Positions 48,806 through 61,191 of a DNA stretch of 64,000 nucleotides are shown piece by piece (position 1 is the first letter of the stretch; each line of letters starts with the position of its first letter). The position numbers and the translations under genes were made by a program. Source of the stretch: Erythroxylum novogranatense (lineage: Eukaryota > Streptophyta > Magnoliopsida > Malpighiales > Erythroxylaceae); NCBI GenBank assembly GCA_029891385.1, contig CM057228.1, forward strand, positions 60,829,783-60,893,782, read 5' to 3'. The notes beneath the pieces are model-generated. The model saw only the letters and a program-made list of their open reading frames with translations, was not told where the DNA came from and did not search any database.

Positions 48806-50644
48806 TGTAGGAAAATCCCGGGGTGTTCATCACATGAACACAGTGCGGAATTTAAAATTTTAAGTCCCGGGACATTCCCGAAAGCCAGGATCCAAGTGTA
48901 TGTACAAACAATCAAACCATAACGACCAAAGGAGACCGTCTCTAACGGTATCCACGCAGAGGTCGGAAAACCTAACCGGACAAACTCTTTTGACCGGGAA
49001 TAGCTAGACTAAAGAAAAGAGTGCTAGCTCTTACCTTAGCCTTGGAGAGCAAGTGAAGATGATCAATTGAAGCCTTGGAAGTAGAAACCAACTTGAGAGG
49101 AAGAGAGGAAGAAGATGAAAACAATTTTTCAAAGGCTTAACTCTTAAGCAATTCGATTCTTCTCCTTCAACCACCGTGCAAGCCTCTTCTCTTTTTAACT
49201 TCTTATATGTATTTTAACTCATTAAAACACATATGAAAGCTTGGTGGAGAGGCTATCCATGTTGGTGGGTTAAAATACATTGAAATGTTAAATAATCATT
49301 AAGTTTGACTTTTCAAACCATTTAACTTCTCCATTTTCATGGTTCCACCGAAAATCCATATATATATATATAATTAATTAATGCTTAATTAATTAATATA
49401 TATATATATTTGCTGAAGAGGTCCAGTCAAACTGGGGTCGGTCCTACCGGCCTACCGGGCCCCGCCGGCGAAAAATTACCGGAGACCCTTTTCAGCAATG
49501 TCAATGTCGCGATCTCATCGGGACATATCCCAATCTCATCGGGATCCATTTAATCCTATTGCTCTCGGATATCGGATCTCTGCGAAACTATTTTCTGATT
49601 CTCGAGTCACTCTTACGCGTGTGACCCATTAGGTTCCGGTTATATTGGCCACTTAGATTAACACTTAACTGAGCAAGTCATGAGCGGTATCTAGCAACAC
49701 ATCATGACCCCTAATTGGACCGGAAAGTAATTGGTTTGACTAATGAAACCATATCACGAACCCTTCCATAGCCAATTCTGGTGCAATTCGTCCTTTCACC
49801 ATGCTATACCCCACTTGGTTTGAGTATGGGCAATGTGTCAACTCCTACTAGCAGATCGGATCAAATCTAGTCCAAGTATAATCGGTTCTCGCCCTAGGAC
49901 TCATTACTTTATATGTCCATGAAGACCCTCTTCATGACATATGTATCTTTCCGGCGTCGAGACTTAGTAATGATCCCGATAAGAGGCCATGGGTATCTCT
50001 TCGCTATCACGAAGTGGTGAATCCTTTATTGGCTACTCAATTACCTTCAATACCTCAAGTTGCACCCAATCACCACCCTATGAGCGACCTCGAAGGCAAC
50101 AAGGAATGGAGTCAAAGTACGTAATCGACCAAGATATCCTTGAGTACCTCAAGTCTAAGGATACTTGCACCATTGCTATGATGAGATTATCACTGACATT
50201 TGTATAGGACATCCATGTGATGATCTCATAGCAGGTCATCCAATGTACTTACTACCACTAGTAAACATCCACATATCAAATCTAAATATCTCAATATTTA
50301 CAGTTTTCTGAGATCCACTGCTTGATCCAATCAAGGAGTTTGACATGTGCTAGTCTATCCGGATTAACGATGTCCAGTCTCGTTAATCCTATGACTAAGG
50401 ATAATTTAGATACTGACATAGTTGCACATGATAGGAATCTCAGTAGTATGATCGCATCATAATTTCCTTCATGCTATGTCATGTATCAGGGACTTCATTA
50501 ATTTGATTAAAGATCACTGTCAATTCATAATAAAATGAACATCAAATAAATGAAATATGCCTTGCTTTATTTATTCATAAAGTCTGTACATGACTATGAA
50601 CAAAATGCGCTAAAAGGGATTACCTTTAGGGCACTACTCTAACA
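48806..50644 (-). mobile_element. 3' LTR of copia element H, 1.84 kb
   Basis: It begins TGTAGGAAAATCCCGGGG and ends CTACTCTAACA, next to a PPT on the minus strand. It is homologous to the K LTRs over its whole length but in the opposite direction. The preceding five bases are TTCGA; the other copy is outside the window. An AT-rich perfect-type palindrome lies at 49357-49410. Confidence 0.92.
49357..49410. repeat. Long AT palindrome in LTR H
   Basis: An (AT)n arm and ATTAATTAA arm mirror each other around a short centre, over about 54 bases. Equivalent palindromes lie at 54899-54951 and 62422-62475 in the K LTRs, so it is a fixed feature of this LTR family. Confidence 0.85.
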
Positions 50645-50657
50645 ATCTCCCACTTGA
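50645..50657 (-). other. Polypurine tract of H
   Basis: The minus strand reads TCAAGTGGGAGAT directly before LTR start TGTTAGAGTAGTGCC. It matches the K tract at 61179-61191. Confidence 0.88.
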
Positions 50658-51382
50658 CCTAAAGCCAATCGCCTTGGTATCTAATACCATAGCGAGTACA
50701 TGAGAATCAAAATTCTTACGTGGTAATGGCTTTGTCAGCGGATCGACAATATTACGCTCTGTGGAATTCTCTCTATCGTGACATCACCCGAGCAATGATC
50801 TCCGAATCAAATGGTATCGGTGAGTACGTGTTTGGACCGTTGATGAGACCTTGGCTCCTTTGCTGCTTAATAGCCCGGTGTTGTCACAATACAATCAGTA
50901 TGGGTCCATCACGACTAGGAACCACACCAAGTTGAAATGAACTTCTTGATCCAAAGCGCTTCCTTTCTTTGCGTCGATGCGGCAATGTACTCTGCCTCGA
51001 TCGTTGAATCGTGATCGTCTCTGTTTGGAACTCTTCCAACCGATCGCTTCCTCCATTTAGTGTGAAAACATAACTTGATTGAGACTTGAGTCGTCCTTAT
51101 CGATTGAAAGCGGCATCCGTATGCCCGCTCATTTGGAGACTTCCATCTCCATATATCAAGAAAACATCCTTAGTTCTTCGCAAGTACTTTAGGATATTCT
51201 TGTGACCACCCAATGACCCTCACCAGGATCCGATTGGTATCGCGCCGTAACACTTAGAGCATATGATACATCGGGTCTCGTATATAACATTGCGTGCATA
51301 ATAGATCCTATTGCAGACGCATCACGGGATCATATTCATACGCATCCTCTCGTCCCGTGTCCGAGGACATAGACTTCGAGTG
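50658..51382 (-). pseudogene. Copia RNase H of H, frameshifted
   Basis: Minus-strand translation in several frames matches the corresponding K region: the end of pol (FDSHVLAYGIRYQGDWL) near 50665-50720 and RNase H sequence to 51150. Frequent single-base indels prevent one frame. It follows the reverse transcriptase at 51383. Confidence 0.75.
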
Positions 51383-52255
51383 TTATCCATGAACAATGGG
51401 AAGAAACCCTCTCTTGGATTGCTCCATGCTAAACCTCTTTAGCACCTTGTCTATGTACGTTGACTGTGAAAGACCAAGCAACCTCTTCGATCTATCTCTA
51501 TAAATCTTTATCCCAAGGATATAAGTTGCTTCTCCAAGGTCTTTCATGGCAAATTTTTTGGACAACCAAATTTTTACTGATTGCAGCATTGAGACATCGT
51601 TTCCTAGCATCAATATGTCATCTACATATAACACAAGGAATACGATCGCAGTTCCATTAACCTTCTTATACACACAATGTTCATCCAGATTTTGTGAGAA
51701 ACCAAACTCTTTGATTGTCTCATCAAAACGGATATTCCAACTCCTGGATGCTTGTTTCAATCCATAAATGGATTTCTGAAGCTTGCATACCTTTTCGCCA
51801 TCAGCAGAAATGAAGCCATCAGGTTGTGTCATATACACATCCTCAGCCAGATTGCCATTCAGGAAAGCTGTCTTCACATCCATTTGCCATATCTCATAAT
51901 CATAATGAGCGGCAATGGCTAGGAGTATCCTAATGGATTTAAGCATTGCTACTGGACTGAAGGTCTCGTCATAGTCAATTCCTTATCTTTGACGAAAACC
52001 TTTAGCCACAAGCCTTGCTTTATAGGTAATCACATTACCATCCATGTCGGTTTTCTTCTTGAAAACCCATTTGCACCCTATAGGTTTTATCCCTTCAGGT
52101 GCATCAACCAAAGTCCATAGTTGGTTTTCATACATGAAATCCATTTCAAATTTCATGGCACGAAGCCATTTTTCAGACTCTGAACTCTTCAGAACCTCTT
52201 CATAGGTGGTAGGCTCATCATCCTCTATGAGCAATACGTCATTCTGTTCACTCAC
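51383..52255 (-). pseudogene. Copia reverse transcriptase of H
   Basis: Two frames joined by an in-frame stop at about 51980. The upstream part contains MKFEMDFMYENQLWTLVD and GCKWVFKKKTDMDGN; the downstream part contains WQMDVKTAFLNGNL, GLKQASRSWN and the catalytic YVDD motif in VLYVDDILMLG, followed by DLGEATYILGI. K has CAA where H has the TAA stop (Q-R-Q-G), so the break is one C-to-T change. The catalytic site itself is intact. Confidence 0.92.
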
Positions 52256-53652
52256 GAGAAATCCATATCTCTCAGGAACAGAGCGTATCCTACTTGACCT
52301 ACGAATTTCGTGTGAAGTAGAAGGTTGAGCTGTTACTCATCTGTATGAGTTACTGAGTTTGAGTTGAGCGATTGATCTGCGTCTGTCCGAGCATTTTGAA
52401 CTTCTTCAAGCTCAATTTTGCTCCCACTGTCCTCTTTTAAAAGAAACTCTTTCTCTAAAAAGACAGCATGCCTTGAAACAAACACCTTTTGTTCCTCAAA
52501 GAAAGTAAATTGATATCCCTTGTTTCGTTAGGATATCCTACGAACAAACACTTGTCGATTTTGCTTCAAGCTTATCATTGCGTCCGCTTTACATAAGCGG
52601 GACAACCCCATACTTTCAAATGAGAAAGATAAGGTTTCTTGTTAGTCCACATCTCATATGGAGTAACATCAATCGACTTTGATGGAACTCATTTAACAAG
52701 TAAACAAATTGTCTCGAGGCATACCCCAAAAGTATTTTGGCAATTGTGCAAAGCCATCATAGATCGAACCATGTCCAACAAGGTTCGATTTCTCCTTCGC
52801 CACACCATTATCTTTGTGGTGTGTAAGGAGGAGTCCACGAGATAAAATCCATTATCTCGAGATAATCCAAAACTCTTGGTCTAAGTATTCACCACCACGA
52901 TCGGATCGTAATGTTTTAATACTTTTCCCAAGTTGGTTTTCTACTTCATTTCTGAATTGTTTGAACTTTTCAAACGCTTCAGATTTGTATCTCATCAGAT
53001 ACAGGTACCTATATCGAGAATAATCGTCGATAAAGGTAATGAAGTAATGGCAACCACTTCTGGCATGGATGGACATCGAACCACATACATCTGAATGTAT
53101 TAGATCTAATAATCCAGTCGCTTGTTCACCCTTTCCCTTAAAAGGTAACTTCGTCATTTTGCCTAACAAACAAGATTCACATGTGTCATATGATTCATAA
53201 TCAAATGACCCTAAACTTCCATTCTTATGGAGCTTAGCGATGCGTCTCTCATTTATATGGCCAAGGTGACAATGCCATAAGTAAGTTGATTTTAAATTAT
53301 CTCTTTTATGTCTTTTAGCGTCATTGACATTCATAACCGGATGTGACATATCTAATATGTAAATACCATTGCATAATGTACCAGTACCATAAAGCATTCC
53401 ATTTGAGCTAATAGAACAACCATTGTTACCAAAGACAAATGGAAACCAGCTCTATTTAAACAAGAAATGCATAATATGTTCTTTGTTAACACGGTACAAA
53501 ATAACAATCATCCAAGTTAAGTACAAGCCCAATGGGGAGTGTTAAAACATAAGTCCCTACGGCTAATGCAGCAACTCTTGCTCCATTGCCAACACGCAGG
53601 TCCATTTCTCCCTTTATGAACTGCCTACTGTCCCTGAGGCCCTGCATATCAT
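52256..53652 (-). pseudogene. Copia GAG-preintegrase and integrase of H, up to the K insertion
   Basis: The minus strand carries NDMQGLRDSRQF (protease end), then a frame break after CYFVPC, then LYGTGTLCNGIYILD, HCHLGHINERRIAKLH and CESCLLGKM (HHCC zinc finger), then HSDVCG, IDDYSRYRYLY and LRSDRGGEYL with both catalytic Asp residues. The region of the catalytic Glu near 52780 is shifted out of frame. K was inserted at 53652 within protease sequence; H continues at 63033. Confidence 0.9.
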
Positions 53653-55506
53653 TGTTAGAGTAGTGCCCTAAAGGCAATCCCCTTTAGCGCATTTTGTTCA
53701 TAGTCATGTACAGACTTTATGAATAAATAAAGCAAGGCATATTTCATTTATTTGATGTTCATTTTATTATGAAATGATAGTGATCTTTAATCAAATTAAT
53801 GAAGTCCTTGATACATGACATAGCATGAATGAAATTATGATGCGATCATACTCATCGAGATTCCTATCATGTGCAATTATGTCAAGATATCTAAATTATC
53901 CTAGTCATAGGATTAATGAGGACATCATTAATCCGGATAGACTAGCATATGTCAAACTCCTTGATTGGATCAAGCGGTGGATCTCGTAAAACCGTAAATA
54001 TTGAGATATTTAGATTTGACATGTGGATGCTTACTAGTGGTAGTAAGTACATTGGATGACCTACTATGAGATCATCACATGGATGTCCTATACAAATGTC
54101 AGTGATAATCTCATCATAGCAATGGTGCAAGTATCCTTAGACTTGAGGTACTCGAGGATATCTTGAGTCTTGATTACGTCAGACTTTGACTCCATTCCTT
54201 GTTGCCTTTCGGAGGTCGCTCATAGGGTGGTGATTGGGTAAAGCTTGAGGTATTCGAAGATAATTGAGTAGCCAATAGAGGATTCACCACTTCTGTGATA
54301 GCAGAAGAGATACCCATGGCCTCTTATCAGGATCATTACTTTGAAGTCTCTGGCGCCGAAACATACATATGTCATGAAGATGGTCTTCATGGACATATAA
54401 AGTAATGAGTCCTAGGGCGAAGCGATTACACTTGGACTAGATTTGATCGATCGGTCTAGTAAGAGTTGACACATTGCCCATACTCAAACCAAGTGGGGTA
54501 TAGCATGGTGAAAGGACGAATTGCACGATAATTGTCTATGGAAGGGTTCGTGATATGGTTTCATTAGTCAAACCAATTACTTTTCGGTCAATTGTGGGGT
54601 GTGATGTGTTGCTAGATACCGCTCATGACTTGCTCGATTAAGTGTTAATCTAAGTGGCCAACATAACCGGAAACCTAATGGGTCACACGCATAAGAGTGA
54701 CTCGGAGAATCAGTAAAATAGTTTGGACGAGATCCGATATCCGGAGAGCAATAGGATTAAATGGATCCCGATGAGATTGGGATATGTCCCGATGAGATCG
54801 TGACATCGACATTGCTTGAAACCGCTTCCCGCGATCTTTCACGCCATGGGGTCCTGATAGGCGGTAGAACCAACCCGATTTGATGGACCTCTTCAGCAAA
54901 TATATATATATTAATTAATTAATTAAGAATTAATTAATTATATATATATATGTTGAATTTCGGTGGAACCAAAATGGTGGAGATGAAATAAGTTTGAAAA
55001 GTCAAACTTAATGATCATTTAGCATTTTAAGGCATTTTTATGCCATCTACGTGGATGCCCATCCACCAAGCCTTTCATATGTGTTTAAACTCATTAAAAT
55101 ACATATTAGAAGGTATGAAAGGAGCTTGCACGGTTATGGAAGGAGCAGAATCGAAAATGCTCAAGTGTTAAGCTTTGAAAACTTTGTTTTCATCTTCTTC
55201 ATCTCTTCCATTCAACTTGGCTTCTACTTCTCCAAGGCTCCACCAAGATCATTTCATTTGCTCTCCAAGGCTAAGGTAAGAGCTAGCACTCTTTTCTTTA
55301 GTCTAGCTATTCCCGGGTCAAAAGAGTTTGTCCCGGTTAGGTTTTCCGACCTCTGCGTGGATACCGTTAGAGACGGTCTCCTTTGGTCGTTATGGTTTGA
55401 TTGTTTGTACTTACACATGGATCCTGGCTTTCGGGAATGTCCCGGGACTCAAAATTTTAAATTCCGCACTGTGTTCATGTGATGAACACCCCGGGATTTT
55501 CCTACA
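53653..55506 (+). mobile_element. 5' LTR of K, 1.85 kb
   Basis: It begins TGTTAGAGTAGTGCCC and ends CCCGGGATTTTCCTACA. It is collinear with the 3' LTR, with scattered small differences, several at CAG or CTG words. The palindrome at 54899-54951 and a CTCCAAGG/GTAAGAG segment near 55275 are shared with the 3' LTR. Confidence 0.95.
54899..54951. repeat. AT palindrome in the 5' LTR of K
   Basis: An (AT)n-TTAATTAATTAATTAA arm is mirrored around a single G into AATTAATTAATTA-(TA)n. It could form a cruciform or a strong RNA hairpin in LTR transcripts. Confidence 0.88.
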
Positions 55507-55507
55507 G

Positions 55508-55519
55508 TGGTATCAGAGC
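55508..55519 (+). other. Primer binding site of K
   Basis: TGGTATCAGAGC lies one base after the LTR end CTACA, complementary to initiator Met tRNA. Confidence 0.95.
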
Positions 55520-57516
55520 CGCTTGTGTTGTATAAACAGTCGAAATGATAACTAGGTCGGAGTTCCTTTGTGAATTGAGCTGTGTAGCATGCTGCTTCTG
55601 TGAATTTCGAAATCAGTATAGACTTAGGGTTTTCGAAATTTTCTTGCATAGACCTGCTCATAAGATGTTGCTGAATGTGTCTATAAAAGAAAAAAATTTA
55701 TCGATGTCTTTTGATATGTTTTTGCTATTTAATTCCCTCAAGTTTCGGATGCTGTCTTGTTGAACGTTTCTGAAACAGGTATGCTTGTAAATTCGAGAAT
55801 AAATTCTAGAAAAAATATTTTTTGGATTGGTTTTCACTGACATGTCCCTAATATGTTTTTGAATGTCTCTGTGGATGGAAAATTGTTTTCAAGGTGATTT
55901 ACTATTTATTTCCGAATTACTTGTGTGCTGATGGGAATGTCTGTGTTGGAGAACACAGATTCTGTTTCGGATAGATTGCTGAGGTTCAATGAGTTTTTGT
56001 GGGAAATAAATCCTGAAAAAATTCATGGAGCATGTTGGGAACATTTTTTCACCTCTTTAATTTTCTCAGTATTTATTGAAAGTGTTTCAATAGTCATTTT
56101 GAGCAAAATGTTGAGCTTAGCAGTTTTGAGAAAGTTGCTGGGTCTATTTTGTTTGGAATGATTGGTTGTGTTATTTTCAGTTCCAATGCCTTGAATCATT
56201 TTTATAGTGATTAAAAATGTGTTATATTGATGTGGTATGCATTCCAAGTTGAGATTCTTGAATTTAGGTTTCCAATAATTTTTGGATGTCAAATAGGTCA
56301 CTTTAGCGTCTCGTTAGCTTATTCCGTTATCTTGGTTATTTTGGCCATCGCAATTTTTGTGACAAGTGCCGGAGTAATCTTGATAACGTGTAGCCTACCT
56401 AGAGATACTTAGCATGATTATTTGGTGTCCTTGAATTATGTGAAAATCTAGTGATTAATGGTGGATTAATCGGTTTCAAGGTTTTCATATATAGTTAGAC
56501 TATATGGCATGTATGTTTCAATGAAAATGTTTCATTAGCACATTAATATAAAGGATAATATACTTGGTATATGGTATTGTGAATTGGAAATGCGGATTGA
56601 GAATTAGCCGATTAGAGAGCATTTCACGTGCACGATCGACTATCATTCTTGCGAAGAGTCGATTGGGTCATGATTGTTGATGCCCTAGTCGACTAACACT
56701 CTGTGATAGTCATGGGACATCTGATAATACACCGATCGACTATCACTTGTGTTAGTCGATTGATAGGTCATGTAGTCGATTGGCATTCTTGTTAGTCGAC
56801 TAGCACAGTCTGAAGCAATAGTCGATTGGCATTATTGTTAGTCATTGAAAGCATCAAACATGGGATGATTTGGTATGAATTCAATGTGATTGATGCAATG
56901 CCTAAATCAGACCATATAGTCATGGTGACTATGATCCTTGGATGAGATTAGAAAGATGAGACCTAAAATCCTCAATTTAAATATGAAAACTAACACCTTC
57001 CATTAATATGGTAAGAACCGAGTTCTTATAGGGTTGAGTTGTTGGGCAAACTCAAGCTCGCCTATATGGATATGTTGAACCATAAAATGAGATTTTCAGA
57101 TTAATGGGTCGGTTTTCCTAAGCGTTGATTTGTTGGGCAAACTCAAGGTCAGCGTGGACAGAGGCGAAATTGGGTAGTGTACATCGATGTACACGCATCG
57201 TTGTTGATAACCCAATGTATGTGCATACATCAACTGTTGATAATCGGGCGATAGTTGCATTTGAGATGCAATTGGTATGTCCGATACCTACCGATTGACC
57301 TAAGGTGGCTTGTTGGGCAAACCCAAGGTCATTCTTAGTAATGTCGGATATCGACCTACTAGGTCAATGTGCCATTTTGTTTTTTGGATTCATGATGAGG
57401 GTTATGGATTCTGTTGAAACTAGTGGGAGCTATATGTATGTCATTTAAGTCCTTATGGTCATACATTTAATTCTATTCTAACTTTCTTTCTCTCTCTACG
57501 TTTAGGTTGATTGAAG
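55520..57516 (+). other. Non-coding leader of K between PBS and gag
   Basis: About 2 kb without a convincing frame. It holds a TAGTCGACTA-type palindromic island (56618-56860) and three copies of GTTGGGCAAACYCAAG at about 57041, 57132 and 57312, spaced 91 and 180 bases, as if built on a 90-base unit. The gag ATG lies at 57517. Confidence 0.8.
56618..56860. repeat. Palindromic island in the K leader (TAGTCGACTA/TAGTCGATT words)
   Basis: GTCGATTGG and GTCGACTA/ATCGACTATC words recur about ten times in both orientations, separated by GCATTCTTGTT or similar. TAGTCGACTA is palindromic. The style is the same as in the LTR islands of the gypsy elements, but the word is different. Confidence 0.85.
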
Positions 57517-58300
57517 ATGTCGACTAGTGTGAATCTTTGCTCACTAATGGATGCAAACAAATTAACTGGACCGAATTTTCTTGATTGGCTGCGGAATCTG
57601 AGAATTATTCTCAGATCTGAGGATCTAGGATATATCCTTGATTTTCCGCTTCCGGATCCACTTCCTGAAGGAGCTTCTGATGATGATCAGAAGGCATATC
57701 GTAAGCATCTAAAAGACAGTGACATAGCCACCTGAATTATGCTTGCATCAATGTCACCTGAGCTGCAGAAGCAGCACGAGTCTATGGATGCTCACACGAT
57801 AGTGTTTCATCTTAGAGAGTTGTTTGATGAGCAAGCACGGTCCGAACGGTTCGAGACCTCAAGGTTGCTCTTTACAACGAAGATGACTCTTGGTTCATCT
57901 GCAGTGCAATATGCATTGAAGATGAATGGTTATATTGAGAGGTTGGCCGTCTTAGGTTTTGTGATGGATTACGAGTTAAGTATAGACTTAATTCTTGTTG
58001 GTTTGTCGATAGTTATTCACGGTTTGTGTTGAACTATCGAATGAACCAAATATCCACCACAATTCGAGTGATCAATCTGCTCAAGGCAATGAGAACAAGT
58101 TGTCAAGCAAGATAGCAAGGCGTTCTTATTGGTGGATTCTTCTTCCTCTGGTTCCGAAGAGGAAACAAAGAAGAAAAAGGCTCGAAGCCGAAAGGAAGTG
58201 CAGCAAAAGGCAAGAAGAAGACCAAAGAGACTGCACCAAAAGGTACCTGCTTCCATTGCGGTAAGACTGGTCATTGGAGGCGTAACTGCAAAGTTTATCT
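57517..58300 (+). pseudogene. Copia gag of K with premature stop and frameshift
   Basis: From ATG 57517: MSTSVNLCSLMDANKLTGPNF, then a stop TGA at 57733-57735 where H has TGC (Cys). The frame continues MLASMSPELQKQHESMDAHT and RFETSRLLFTTKM. At about 58006 one A present in H is missing, ending the frame early. The CCHC knuckle CFHCGKTGHWRRNC lies at 58248-58289 in another frame. Gag would form the particle and bind RNA. As written it is not functional. Confidence 0.9.
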
Positions 58301-58379
58301 GGAAGAACTGAAGCAGAAGAAGGCATCAGATGCCTCGACTTATTCAGGTATGTTTGTCATTGAGGTTAATACTGTTTCT

Positions 58380-58440
58380 GATCATAACATATGGGTATTA
58401 GATACCGGTTGTGGCTCACACATATGCAATGATATGCAGG
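58380..58440 (+). pseudogene. Copia protease active-site segment of K, truncated
   Basis: IWVLDTGCGSHICNDMQGL contains the retroviral-type aspartic protease triad with Asp at 58401 (DTG). Directly after MQGL the sequence jumps to the GAG-preintegrase region. Compared with H, about 231 bases (53408-53638 in H) are missing; both breakpoints carry CTCA. Confidence 0.88.
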
Positions 58441-59331
58441 GCCTCAAATGGAATGCTTTATGGTACTGGTACATTATGCAATGGTATTTACATATTAGAT
58501 ATGTCACATCCGGTTATGAATGTCAATGACGCTAAAAGACATAAAAGAGATAATTTAAAATCAACTTACTTATGGCATTGTCGCCTTGGCCATGTAAATG
58601 AGAGACGCATCGCTAAGCTCCATAAGAGTGGAAGTTTAGGGTCATTTGATTATGAATCATATGACACATGTGAATCTTGTTTGTTAGGCAAGATGACTAA
58701 GTTATCTTTTAAGGGAAAGGGTGAACGAGCGACTAGATTATTAGACCTAATACATTCAGATGTATGTGGTCCGATGTCCATCCATGCCAGAAGTGGTTGT
58801 CGTTACTTCATTACCTTTATCGATGATTATTCTCGATATGGGTACCAGATTCGATGAGATACAAATCAAGCGTTTGAAAAGTTCAAACAATTCAGAAATG
58901 AAGTAGAAAACCAACTTGGGAAAAGTATTAAAACATTACGATCCGATCGTGGTGGTGAATACTTAGACCAAGAGTTTTTGGATTATCTCAGAGATAATGG
59001 GATTTTATCTCAGTGGACTCCTCCTTACACACCACAGCATAATGGTGTGGCAGAAAGGAGAAATCGAACCTTGTTGGACATGGTTCGATCAATGATGGGC
59101 TTTGCACAATTGCCAAAATCCTTTTGGGGGTATGCGCTTGAGACAATTTGTTTATTTGTTAAGCGAGTTCCATCAAAGTCGATTAATGTTACTCCATATG
59201 AGATGTGGACTAACAAGAAACCTTATCTTTCTCATTTGAAAGTATGGGGTTGTCCCGCTTATGTAAAGCGGACCTTGATCGAGATAAGCTTGAAGCAAAA
59301 TCGACAAGTGTTTGTTCGTAGGATATCCTAA
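58441..59331 (+). pseudogene. Copia GAG-preintegrase and integrase of K
   Basis: LYGTGTLCNGIYILD opens the GAG-preintegrase part. HCRLGHVNERRIAKLH and CESCLLGKM form the HHCC finger. The core has HSDVCGPM (Asp), IDDYSRYGY, LRSDRGGEYLDQEF (Asp) and PQHNGVAERRNRTL (Glu), so all three catalytic residues are present in the DNA. A break near 58855 splits the core into two frames. Then VTPYEMWTNKKPYLSHLKVWGCPAYV follows. It would insert the element cDNA into the genome. Confidence 0.92.
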
Positions 59332-60470
59332 CGAAACAAGGGATATCAATTCTACCTTGCCGAGGAACAAAAGGTGTTTGTTTCAAGGCATGCTGTCTTT
59401 TAGAGAAAGAGTTTCTTTTAAAGAGGGCGGTGGGAGCAAAATTGAGCTTGAAGAAGTTCAAGATGCTCGGACGACGCAGATCAATCGTCGAACTCAAAGC
59501 GTAACTCATACAGATGAGGTAGCAGTTCAACCTTCTACTACACACGAAATTGTAGGTCAAGTAGGATACGCTCTGTTCTAGAGATATAGATTTCGTAAGT
59601 GAGCAGAATGACGATTGCTCATAGAGGATGATGAGCTTACTACCTATGAAGAGGTTACGAAGAGTTGATGCGAAAAATGGCTTCGTGCCATGAAATCTGA
59701 AATGGATTCCATGTATGAAAACCAAATATGGACTTTGGTTGATGCACTTGAAGGGATAAAACCTATAGGGTGCAAATGGGTTTTCAAGAAGAAAACCAAC
59801 ATGGATGGTAATGTGATTACCCATAAAGCGAGGCTTGTGGCTAAAGGCTTTCGTCCAAAGACAAGGAGTTGACTATGACGAGACCTTGATCCGAAGAGCA
59901 ATGCTTAAATCCATTAGGATACTCCTAGCCATTGCCGCTCATTATGATTATGAGATATGGAAAATGGATGTGAAGGCGGCTTTCCGAATGGAAATCTGGT
60001 GAGGATGTGTACATGACACAACTGAGGGCTTCATTTCGTGATGGCGAAAAGGTATGCAAGCTTCGTAAATCCATTTATGGATTGAAGCAAGCATCCAGAG
60101 TTGGAATATCCGTTTTGATGAGACAATCAAAGAGTTTGGTTTCTCACAAAATCCGGATGAACACCGTGTGTACAAGAAGGTTAATGGGCTCGCGATCGTA
60201 TTCCTTGTGTTATATGTAGATGACATATTGTTGCTAGGAAGCGATGTCTCAATTCTGATCTGTAAAATTTGGTTGTCCAAACAATTTGTCATAAAAGACC
60301 TTGAGAAGCAACTTATATCCTTGGGATAAAGATTTATAGAGATAGATCGAAGAGGTTGCTTGGTCTTTCACAATCAACGTACATAGACAAGGTGCTAAAG
60401 AGGTTTAGCATGGAGCAATCCAAGAGAGGGTTTCTTCCCATTGTTCATGGATAACACTCGAAGTCCATGT
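59332..60470 (+). pseudogene. Copia reverse transcriptase of K, multiply frameshifted
   Basis: NQIWTLVDALEGIKPIGCKW and FKKKTNMDGNVITHKARLVA (59715-59860) begin the domain, then one-base indels move the frame repeatedly. YGLKQAS lies near 60080, and the catalytic YVDD codons at 60213-60224 are intact. Compared with H, many indels fall at CTG or CAG in H (for example 59981-59993 and 60031-60044). Confidence 0.9.
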
Positions 60471-61178
60471 GTCCTCGGACACAGGATGAGAGGATGCGTA
60501 TGAATATGATCCCGTATGCATCTGCGATAGGATCTATTATATACGTAATGCTATGTACGAGACCCGATGTATCGTATGCTCTAAGTGTTACGAAAGGATA
60601 CCAATCGATCTGGTGAGGGTCATGGGTGGTGTCAAGAATATCCTAAAGTACTCACGAAGAACTAAGGATGTTTTCTTGATATATGGAGATGGAAGTCTCC
60701 AGTGGCGGCATCAGATGCGATTTTCAATCGATAAGGGCGACTCGAGTCCCAATCAGTTACGTTTTCACACTAAATGGCGGAGCGATCGGTTGGAAGAGTT
60801 CCAACAGAGACGATTGCCGATTCAACGATCGAGGCGAGTACATTGCCGCATCGAGGCGTAGCAAAAGAAGCCGTTTGGATCAAGAAGTTCATTATCGAAC
60901 TTGGTGTGGTTCCTAGTCGTGATGGACCCATACGGTTGTATTGTGACAACAATGGAGCTATTCAGTAAAGCAAAGGAACCAAGGTCTCATCAGCGGTCCA
61001 AACACGTACTCGCCGATACCATTTGATTCGGAGATCATTGCTCGAGGTGATGTCCCGATAGAGAGAATTCCACAGAGCGAGAATATTCTTGATCCGTTGA
61101 CAAAGCCATTGTCACGGAAGAATTTTGATTCTCATGTACTCGCTTATGGTATTAGATACCAAGGCGATTGGCTTTAGG
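60471..61178 (+). pseudogene. Copia RNase H of K, frameshifted
   Basis: Fragments near 60800-60968 include KEAVWIKKFIIELGVVPSRD and LYCDNNGAIQ, the C-terminal part of copia RNase H with the conserved D-N pair. Other motifs are spread over three frames. The region ends in a TAG shortly before the PPT. Confidence 0.82.
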
Positions 61179-61191
61179 TCAAGTGGGAGAT
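61179..61191 (+). other. Polypurine tract of K
   Basis: TCAAGTGGGAGAT lies directly before the 3' LTR start TGTTAGAG. Confidence 0.92.

Noticed and set aside
55051..55482. 143-codon frame in the K 5' LTR, with a similar one at 62686-63003
   Set aside because: Both lie wholly in LTR sequence, and the shared reading reflects LTR identity rather than a gene.
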